Positions 58,114-64,000 of a stretch of DNA of 64,000 nt are shown here, one piece after another. The stretch lies in NCBI GenBank assembly GCA_963781345.1, contig CAWAFQ010000015.1, positions 62,001 to 126,000 on the forward strand. Reading direction: 5' to 3'. The translations under genes were made by a program, and so were the position numbers. This DNA comes from JBBRHQ01 sp963781345. GTDB taxonomy: Bacteria > Actinomycetota > Thermoleophilia > Solirubrobacterales > 70-9. Each line of letters starts with the position of its first letter. Positions within the stretch are counted from its first letter, which is position 1. Below the pieces are notes generated by a model. That model saw only the letters and a list, made by a program, of their open reading frames with translations. It did not search any database and was not told the DNA's origin.

Positions 58114-59769
58114 ATGACGCGAGCGGCGGGCCTGACACTCCTGGTTGCGGCGATCGCGCTCGGCACCTCCTCGGCGAGCGCCTCAGCAGCAGGCCGCTTG
58201 CGCCCCGACGACCCCGTCGTCTTGACCGGCGCCGGACTTCCCACCCTCGTCGGCACCTCCCCCGCCCGCGTTGTCGCCTTTCGCTGGCAGGGCGCCTGGG
58301 AGCAGGTGCCGGTGCAGGTCGACGAGCGGGCCGTCGTCGACCTCCGAAGCCTCTACCACGGGGCATCCGGGGGCGGCTCGACAGGCCTCGGCGCCCTCAG
58401 CTACACCGACCCGGGGACATTCGCCGGCCCCGACCCCGATCCGGGTCTCGACGCCGACGACGAGGTGGCGATGATGAGCGGCGACGCGGGCTCGAAGACC
58501 GGCGCTTTCAAGGACCCAGCTGGAGTCGTCGCCGCTTCCGGGGTCGAGGTCCGCGTCGTTGGTCCGGTCGCCGGCGCGGGCGCCGGCTACATCTACCTCT
58601 TCCGCAGCAAGGGCTCACTCGATCCCGCGGCCGGCAGGCACTACGTCAACTACGACTTCCACCTCAACTCGGGCCCCTACAAGATGACCTACAACTTCAA
58701 CGCCGGGCCCAACCCCGAGAACTCGACCGTCACCACCCCCTATTACTCCCAGCACTTCTCCGACCGCTGGGTCGATGACGCTCTGCAGGTCCACGCTGGC
58801 GAGGCGACCGGGGCCGACATCCTCGACCGCCACAAGTCGCTCTTTGCCCCCGGCAGCTGCGGCCGCAGCGAGGACACATTCTCGGCGGGTGAGGGTGCCT
58901 TCCTCACAAACCGCAGCGGACCGGTCCGCGCGATCCGCGCCTACATCGGTGCCAACAGCGGCCCCTACACCGAGCGCGAGCACATCTTCTACCGGCGCAG
59001 CGAGCAGATCCACACCTACCTGCGGGTGCACCCGATCGGAAGCATCCTCGACTTCCTCGACTACTCCCCGGCGGCCACCGGAATGACCTACCGCAACCCG
59101 CTGAACACGGCCGGGGTGACGATCGACGGCGTTCCCGATTCACCCACGGCCGGGGCTCCGCTGTGGGAGCAGGTCAGCGGCCCCCAGGGCTCGCTCTCGA
59201 TCCTCAACACCCTCGACGCCGACTTCCCGACCACGGCCACCTCCTACTACCTCGACGACAGCACCCCGGCGGTGACCCAGTGCACGGGTGACGCCGCCGC
59301 CTACGGGTCGAGCGGCTCCTACATCACCAGCGCCATCCCCAACACCGACCCCCGGATCGGTGCGGCCGGCACCTTCACCAGCACCCGCGACCTCTTCTTC
59401 GACGGCCCGGGCGCGGGCGCGGCGACCGCCCAGAGCCATGTGGAGGCGGCGATCGAGCCGCTTCGGACGTTGGAGCTCCGCCGTCTCCGGGTCCGCGCTA
59501 CGGTCCACCGCGGGAGCCTCGAAAAAGGCGCCTCCGTTTCCGGCAGCGCCTGCCCCGCGGGATCGGCCACCAGGGCCCGCCTCGAGCGGCGTGCCAAGAG
59601 CGGCCGCTTCGCGCTCGTCCGCAGGATCGGCCTGAAACGGAGGAACGGTTGCTGGACCTTCCGGGCGACCGGCCTCAGGCGAGCGGGCCTCTACCGCGTC
59701 GTCATGCCGGCCGATTCCACCCAGGCGGGCGCCACGAGCTCCACGGTGACGGTCCGGCCGCGCGGCTGA
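58114..59769 (+). CDS. Secreted protein, unknown, with C-terminal beta domain
   Basis: 551 residues. Signal peptide GLTLLVAAIALGTSSASASA, then a long beta-rich domain with WQGAWEQVPVQVDERAVVDL, VNYDFHLNSGPYKMTYNF, ATGADILDRHKSLFAPGSCG and EREHIFYRRSEQIHTYLRVH. The last 90 residues (RVRATVHRGSLEKGASVSGS, CWTFRATGLRRAGLYRVVMP) look like a fibronectin/Ig-type module. Multiple Asp/Asn loops suggest calcium. No known enzyme motif. Divergent from the PQQ-propeller gene across 95 bp. Confidence 0.75.
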   Translation: MTRAAGLTLLVAAIALGTSSASASAAGRLRPDDPVVLTGAGLPTLVGTSPARVVAFRWQGAWEQVPVQVDERAVVDLRSLYHGASGGGSTGLGALSYTDPGTFAGPDPDPGLDADDEVAMMSGDAGSKTGAFKDPAGVVAASGVEVRVVGPVAGAGAGYIYLFRSKGSLDPAAGRHYVNYDFHLNSGPYKMTYNFNAGPNPENSTVTTPYYSQHFSDRWVDDALQVHAGEATGADILDRHKSLFAPGSCGRSEDTFSAGEGAFLTNRSGPVRAIRAYIGANSGPYTEREHIFYRRSEQIHTYLRVHPIGSILDFLDYSPAATGMTYRNPLNTAGVTIDGVPDSPTAGAPLWEQVSGPQGSLSILNTLDADFPTTATSYYLDDSTPAVTQCTGDAAAYGSSGSYITSAIPNTDPRIGAAGTFTSTRDLFFDGPGAGAATAQSHVEAAIEPLRTLELRRLRVRATVHRGSLEKGASVSGSACPAGSATRARLERRAKSGRFALVRRIGLKRRNGCWTFRATGLRRAGLYRVVMPADSTQAGATSSTVTVRPRG

Positions 59770-59803
59770 CCGCCGCCGCCGCAGCCCAGGGTGACAGGCG
59801 ACC

Positions 59804-59809
59804 TATAAT
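59804..59809 (+). promoter_or_regulatory. -10 box (TATAAT) of tRNA-Gly
   Basis: A perfect TATAAT 11 bp before the tRNA-Gly 5' end, in a GC-rich background; a -35 element is not obvious. Confidence 0.6.
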
Positions 59810-59820
59810 CGGCCCGGCCG

Positions 59821-59891
59821 GCGGGCGTGGTGTAACGGTTGCACAAGACCCTTCCAAGGTCTGAGTGCCGGTTCGAGTCCGGTCGCCCGCT
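59821..59891 (+). tRNA. tRNA-Gly (UCC anticodon)
   Basis: 71 nt. Acceptor GCGGGCG/CGCCCGC with discriminator T; D arm GTG...CAC; anticodon stem AGACC/GGTCT with loop CTTCCAA giving anticodon TCC; T stem with TTCGAGT. Reads GGA and GGG codons. CCA not encoded. Preceded by a strong -10 box. Confidence 0.95.
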
Positions 59892-59905
59892 CCTAATCCG
59901 TTGGC

Positions 59906-60374
59906 TCAGATCCGCGGCTGAGAACGGACGCTAAGCGCTCCCTGCTGGCGCGCAGTTCGGCGACGATGGCAGTTGGCGCATACAACCTCGCACTTCTCGA
60001 TCTCCGCCAGGATGCTGTGCCAAGCGCGATAGGAGAGGGCCTGGCCGATGCAAAACGACTTTTGAGCTGGATCGAGGTGGTCAAAATCGAGGACCACCGG
60101 ATCGCGTTCCCCGCAGTCGGTGCAGGCGTTGCGTTTGAAGTACTCAAACAGGAATCGGGTCCGCTCAAGCCGGAGAGCCCGTTTCCTGGCTTTGGCCTGC
60201 TCCACGTACCGACGCTTGTTCGCGAGGTAGTGGGCGCGGTGATAGGCAACGTGGCAGGAACGGCACATGTTGTGCCGCTGGTTGCGCCGTCTTTCGCCTC
60301 CAGGCAAACTCTGCGATGGGTTTCAGCTTCCCGCAGCTGCCGCATCGCCGGGTCGAGCGTTCTTCGTGTGCCAT
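59906..60374 (-). pseudogene. HNH-type endonuclease gene with one frameshift
   Basis: Start ATG at 60374 gives MAHEERSTRRCGSCGKLKPI, with the first zinc-knuckle cysteines, then WRRK. The sequence continues only in the next frame: QRHNMCRSCHVAYHRAHYLA, FKRNACTDCGERDPVVLDFD, HLDPAQKSFCIGQALSYRAW and CEVVCANCHRRRTARQQGAL, with the HNH region and the last cysteine pair. The switch is near 60292; the total length is one base over a multiple of three. The rest is intact, so the loss may be recent or an indel error. It lies between tRNA-Gly and tRNA-Pro, behind a LexA-type box. Confidence 0.8.
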
Positions 60375-60388
60375 CGAACATACGTTCG
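60375..60388. promoter_or_regulatory. LexA/SOS-type box before the HNH gene
   Basis: CGAACATACGTTCG is a palindrome matching the actinobacterial/Gram-positive SOS box CGAAC-N4-GTTCG. It abuts the HNH start codon at 60374, so binding of LexA would block transcription or lie in the leader. A match this good in a GC-rich region is unlikely by chance, but binding is not demonstrated. Confidence 0.6.
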
Positions 60389-60429
60389 CATTTCCGTCGG
60401 ACGGAATGTCGCGTAGACTCACAGCCTCT

Positions 60430-60503
60430 CGGGGCGTGGCGCAGTCTGGTAGCGCACTCGGCTGGGGGCCGAGCGGTCGCTGGTTCAAATCCAGTCGCCC
60501 CGA
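60430..60503 (+). tRNA. tRNA-Pro (GGG anticodon)
   Basis: 74 nt. Acceptor CGGGGCG/CGCCCCG with discriminator A; D arm with GCGC; anticodon stem CTCGG/CCGAG with loop CTGGGGG giving anticodon GGG; T stem GCTGG/CCAGT with TTCAAAT. Reads CCC and CCU codons. CCA not encoded. The following 196 bp to the channel gene hold nothing I can identify. Confidence 0.95.
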
Positions 60504-60699
60504 CTAGTCGTAAGCCCGCTTGGGGACTGGGTTTCCGGCGTTCAGGCGGGATCGGGAGTCGCTTTCGACCCCCTCGTGGCACCAAGGGCGGCTACCGGCG
60601 CCCAGCGCCCGTTGAGGTCGTCCTTGGTTTGGCCATGCACTAGACCAGACAGGAGGGCTGAAGCTACCCATTCAAGGGTACGAGGCGGCGGCCCGCTGA

Positions 60700-61432
60700 T
60701 CAGGCGTCGGTTCGGCCGTCCGGCGCCTTGGCGGCGCCGGGGCGCCAAAGGCTCACCAGTCCGGCGACGAGGGTGACGAGAAAGATCTGCCCGACCAGCA
60801 TCTCGAGGACAGCGAAGGACTGGCCGACCGTCCCGGAGGGGACCAGGTTGCCGTAGCCGGTCGTTGTCAGGGTCGTGTAGCTGAAGAAGAGATAGTCGCT
60901 CGCCCGTGCCTGGGCCACGCCGGTGAAGAACTCGGCGCCGCTCCAGCGGTCGAATGCGAAGTACAGGAACGCAAACAACAGTCCGAGAAGCGTGAAGACA
61001 CTTAGCGCTCCGAGAATGGTGCGGAAGTCCACCCGGCTGGCGCCGATGATGACGCGACGGAGGATGGTGACGGCCGTGGTCGCCAGCATGATCGCGGCGG
61101 CGCCGAATGCAACGCCGAGCAGCTGATCCGATGGGATTCGCTCGGCGATAGCCGCGACCAGAACGGTGACGGGCTGCGATCACGATCGCAAGGCGCACCC
61201 GCGCAGGGCGCACGTCGGAGCTGGTGAGCGCGATGACCGCGGTCAGCACCGAAACCGCGACCGCCGCGACGCGACCGCCCCAGCCCTCGGGAGGGAGCGT
61301 CATCATCACGACGAAGGTGACCATGATCAGGATCAGGACGAGGCCGTAGGCGTCGCCGATCCGCTCGGCTAGCTCAAGGGTCTCGCGACGGCGCCGCACA
61401 CGATCCAGTCGGCTAGCACGTTGATCGGCCAC
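60700..61432 (-). pseudogene. Two-helix potassium-type ion channel gene with one frameshift
   Basis: The 5' half starts with GTG at 61432: RLDRVRRRRETLELAERIGD, GLVLILIMVTFVVMMTLPPE (first helices), then breaks near 61171 in the GGG run. The 3' half, in the next frame, continues with helices and the pore YTTLTTTGYGNLVPSGTVGQ (TTTGYG selectivity filter) and a final helix. Length is one base over a multiple of three, so one inserted base would explain it. Intact, it would be about 243 residues: four membrane helices with a pore loop, K+ conducting. Confidence 0.8.
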
Positions 61433-61495
61433 CCGTGGAACCTAACCGAGCCATGGGGGTGGCTGCCCTGCCGAGCGGTCGGGTAGGTTGAGCAA

Positions 61496-62491
61496 GTGAG
61501 TGCCGCCGACCCAACGCCCGCTGAGGAGCCGCCCGAATCGACCGGCCGGGAGGGTGGCAGGCGGGCGGAATGGCGCCGGCTGGCCCGGCTCGCCTACCGC
61601 GACCCCGAGCATGTTGCCGAGCGGCTGACGCTCTACGGCTCCGAGCGACTCGCCGATGAGTCGGTGGCTTGGGTGGCCCGCGTGCGGAAGGAGCGACCGG
61701 ATGATCCGCGGGCGCTGATCGCCGAGGATCTCCGCGGGGAGACGGCGCGAGTCGCGCGGGTCGACGGCGCCGTCGCCGGTACGCCCTTTCTGATCGCGCT
61801 CGTTCCCGGCTACCTCGCCTACCTCTGGCAGGAAGGGACCATGGAGCGGCGGATCGCGGCGCTCTATGGCCACGACCCCCGGGAGCTGGAGACCTGCGCG
61901 CAGATCCTGGCCCTGCGCGGCGTGCACCCGACGGTTGACGTCGCCCGTGAGGCCCTGCTCGAGGTGCGCGACGCCTCCGTCCCGGAGAAGCCGACCGCGC
62001 GCCGCCCGCTGCGCGTCTGGGTTCGCAGCATCTACGTCCTGCTGATATTCGGCGGATTCATCTCGGCGCCGACCGACGAGAAGGACAAGTACGCCCACTG
62101 GCGCCTGCGGGCGACGGTGGGATTCCTGATTGGGCTAGCGATCTGGGTCACCACCTGGGTGCTTCCCGTCAGCTTCATGATCGCGATGGCCTGGGCTTGC
62201 GAAAGTCACGCCAGAAAGCTCGGTAGCTGCACGATGAGCTTCTACGGAGGCGAATCCGCCAGCACCGAGGCGGCGATCGCCGCCAGCGATCGCCGCGAAG
62301 ACCGCGGCCGGACCCGGCGCGACGTTGTGCGGGGCTTGCTGATCGTGCTCTCCGTGGCGGTCCCGATCGGGTTCGTGGCCTACGCCGACCATGTCCGCCA
62401 GAGCACCGGTGTCAACTGGCTCGGCGCCCTCGGCGCGCTCGTAGCAGCCTCCCTCGTCATCGCCACAACCGTTATCGCCAGCCGCCGCTAA
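61496..62491 (+). CDS. Membrane protein, unknown
   Basis: 331 residues from a GTG at 61496. The N-terminal 160 residues are helical (LARLAYRDPEHVAERLTLYG, RIAALYGHDPRELETCAQIL) and soluble apart from a short hydrophobic segment (PFLIALVPGYLAYLW). The C-terminal half has membrane helices (VWVRSIYVLLIFGGFISAPT, VGFLIGLAIWVTTWVLPVSF, GLLIVLSVAVPIGFVAYADH, ALGALVAASLVIATTVIASR). No family match by eye. A copy of its last residues recurs at 63812-63871. Confidence 0.75.
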   Translation: MSAADPTPAEEPPESTGREGGRRAEWRRLARLAYRDPEHVAERLTLYGSERLADESVAWVARVRKERPDDPRALIAEDLRGETARVARVDGAVAGTPFLIALVPGYLAYLWQEGTMERRIAALYGHDPRELETCAQILALRGVHPTVDVAREALLEVRDASVPEKPTARRPLRVWVRSIYVLLIFGGFISAPTDEKDKYAHWRLRATVGFLIGLAIWVTTWVLPVSFMIAMAWACESHARKLGSCTMSFYGGESASTEAAIAASDRREDRGRTRRDVVRGLLIVLSVAVPIGFVAYADHVRQSTGVNWLGALGALVAASLVIATTVIASRR

Positions 62492-62617
62492 ACGGCAAAC
62501 GCCGAGGCATTGACCTTGGGCGACGCCCACGGGGCGGATGGACAAGGGTCGAGGCGAGCTCGGATAGGATGTGGCGACCCTGCACTTCCGGGGGCCTTCC
62601 CAGAGAGGATTCAAAGC

Positions 62618-63010
62618 ATGCGAGGACATCGTTGGTACGCAACCGCGGGGCTCGCGGCGTTGACCGCCTCCGTTCTGATCGCAGCCGGGTGCGGCAGTAG
62701 CAGTAGCGACACGACGGCGACGACGAGCACACCCTCTGCGGCGAGTGCGCAACAGAAGGTCGACTCGGCCGTCAAATCTTGTAACAACGAGGCCCAAAAG
62801 CTCGGCGGCGTCGCCGGAACCGCTCTGCAGGGAGCGTGCACTGCCGTCGGCAACTCGGCCAAGCAGGCAATCAGCAGCGGCAGTGCGAACGCAAAGCAGG
62901 CGCTCTCACAGGCGGCGAGCTCCTGCAACACCTCGGTCGGGCAGCTCCCCCCGGGCCAGGCTCAGGACACGCTCAAGAAACTCTGTACCGCCCTCGCAAG
63001 CGCCGGGTAG
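62618..63010 (+). CDS. Lipoprotein, Ser/Ala-rich, unknown
   Basis: 130 residues from the ATG at 62618. Signal with lipobox GLAALTASVLIAAGCGSSSS, then a Ser/Thr-rich linker and helical repeats (QKVDSAVKSCNNEAQKLGGV, GNSAKQAISSGSANAKQALS) with four further cysteines that may pair. No catalytic motif. Confidence 0.75.
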   Translation: MRGHRWYATAGLAALTASVLIAAGCGSSSSDTTATTSTPSAASAQQKVDSAVKSCNNEAQKLGGVAGTALQGACTAVGNSAKQAISSGSANAKQALSQAASSCNTSVGQLPPGQAQDTLKKLCTALASAG

Positions 63011-63198
63011 CGCAGGGCCTCGATACCTGCGTTCCCGAGTGCGCTTCAGCACCGACTTGCCCCGGCCCGGAATCTGCCAGGCCGATGCGGAGAGGGTTGT
63101 TCGAACTTATGGTCCCTTACGGTCCTTCGCCTATGCTTCGGGCCGCGCCAAGCCGGGGTTTCGTGTAGACACTCGGCCAACCCAAAAGAGGAGATCTG

Positions 63199-63710
63199 TT
63201 GAGCGACAGACCCGTCTTCATCTATGCCGCAACTTATGCCGACAGCGCCGACGCCCTCGCCGACTACGAGACCTTGCTCGACCTCCATGCAGCAAAGCTC
63301 GTGGGTACCTATGACGTCGCGGTGGTCACCAAGGACGCTGACGGCAAGGTCCACGTCGAGAAGCACGAGAAGCCGACGCAGCACGGCGCCTGGGGAGGCA
63401 TCGCCGTCGGGGCGGCTGTAGGAATTCTGGCCGCACCAGCGATCCTCCCGCAGCAGCGGTCGGGGGCGTCGTCGGTGGGCTCGGCGAGACACTTCCGAAA
63501 GGGCATTTCCCGCGACGATGCCAAGGAGCTGGGGACATGATCGAAGCAGGAGAAGCGACGCTGCTCGTGATCGGGGAGTCTCGCGTCGGAGAGCAGCTTG
63601 ACAAGGAGCTCACGCGCGCCGAGAAGTCGGCCGAGAAGGAACTCGACGTCGACAGCAAGGAGTTCAAGCGGGAGCTGGACGAGGCTGAGAAGGAGGCCGC
63701 CGCGAGTTAG
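63199..63710 (+). pseudogene. DUF1269-like membrane protein, several frameshifts
   Basis: Starts with a TTG at 63199 after GAGGAG. In frame: RPVFIYAATYADSADALADY, TYDVAVVTKDADGKVHVEKH, GAWGGIAVGAAVGILAAPAI, matching DUF1269-type proteins with a membrane hairpin. After the hairpin the frame changes near 63447, again near 63494 (HFRKGISRDDAKELG), and near 63535 to MIEAGEATLLVIGESRVGEQ and a coiled-coil tail to TAG at 63708. Intact, it would be about 170 residues. Three shifts in 90 bp suggest decay or poor data. Confidence 0.75.
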
Positions 63711-64000
63711 GCGGCCGAGTCGGCTTCAGCCGAGCCACCACCGAGCCAGCGCCGGCGAACAGAATCGGCCGACGCGGGGAATCCGACCGCCCTCGTCCGC
63801 GGCTGTAACGCATGAGAGGTACTTTCGCAGCGTTGATGATGGCCACAGGCGTGATCGCCAGTCGCCGATAAAGCGGGCGCGGCAGCCGTGAGCCCTGTGC
63901 GACCATGGAAGCCACCGATATTGATAAAGCCCTTGGTGCCTCCCGAGGCGGAGGGCGACTTATTGGTCAGTCTTCGGCCCTTCTCGGGAAGCACCGCGAG
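63711..64000. other. Gene-poor tail of the window
   Basis: 290 bp without a convincing gene. It includes 63812-63871, an isolated short frame MRGTFAALMMATGVIASRR, whose end resembles the C-terminus of the membrane protein at 61496 (VIATTVIASRR). I see no tRNA, terminator or promoter that I would defend. Confidence 0.4.

Noticed and set aside
59893..60585. 230-codon minus-strand frame overlapping the HNH gene and tRNA-Pro
   Set aside because: It covers tRNA-Pro in antisense and lacks the HNH zinc ligands that appear in the other two frames.

Overview
The window is GC-rich, dense bacterial DNA with many GTG/TTG starts, short 4-bp stop/start overlaps, complete F420 genes, an actinobacterial-type ethylmalonyl-CoA pathway, DivIVA and tRNAs without encoded CCA. 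This fits a high-GC actinobacterium; a soil Thermoleophilia/Solirubrobacterales-like lineage is my inference, not something the sequence proves. I found no rRNA, CRISPR array, prophage, insertion sequence or replication origin.

Layout. 1-3151 (minus): three glycosyltransferase-2 genes, the first cut by the window edge, one fused to a polyprenyl-phosphate-transferase-like membrane half. 3435-4799: trpB. 5234-13442 (plus): a tightly coupled operon of holo-ACP synthase, carrier protein, acyl-CoA dehydrogenase-like flavoprotein, amino acid:[carrier protein] ligase (tRNA-free SerRS homologue), DUF1839 protein, a frameshifted GH2 beta-mannosidase-like gene and a double alpha/beta-hydrolase. This is the best candidate for an undescribed biosynthetic system. 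13439-27262: methyltransferase, then ethylmalonyl-CoA pathway genes (malyl-CoA lyase, acyl-CoA dehydrogenase, MaoC hydratase, ethylmalonyl-CoA mutase, crotonyl-CoA carboxylase/reductase) interspersed with SDR, SCP2-like, VKOR/DsbA, ClpS and RTX genes. 27394-36706: coiled-coil nuclease-like protein, PlsC, YgfZ, DtxR-family regulator with NRAMP transporter, THI5-like binding lipoprotein, pyrophosphatase, phosphoesterase. 36801-43747: aquaporin and the F420 genes fbiC, cofE, cofC, cofD around an alcohol dehydrogenase and a cupin. 43815-55661: SDR, AbiEi/DUF559 protein, HMG-CoA lyase, 3-hydroxybutyryl-CoA dehydrogenase, DivIVA, acyl-CoA carboxylase beta, PAP2, a badly frameshifted ABC-2 exporter, acetoacetyl-CoA synthetase, M28 peptidase. 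55732-60503: five tRNAs (Leu-CAA, Leu-UAG, Trp-CCA, Gly-UCC, Pro-GGG) with secreted proteins and a broken HNH nuclease gene behind a LexA-type box. 60700-64000: broken ion channel, membrane protein, lipoprotein and a frameshifted DUF1269-like gene.

How the genes fit together. HMG-CoA lyase and acetoacetyl-CoA synthetase feed acetoacetyl-CoA; 3-hydroxybutyryl-CoA dehydrogenase leads towards crotonyl-CoA; Ccr, Ecm, a dehydrogenase, MaoC and Mcl carry it through to glyoxylate plus propionyl-CoA, and the carboxylase subunit may take propionyl-CoA onward. The F420 genes make the deazaflavin typical of this phylum.

Two further patterns stand out. Several genes have single-base frameshifts with otherwise clean codons (GH2, RTX, ABC-2, HNH, channel, DUF1269-like), so either recent decay or assembly indels must be considered. 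Several intergenic, and one intragenic, palindromic repeats share a CTTCGC/GCGAAG core, suggesting a repetitive hairpin family.
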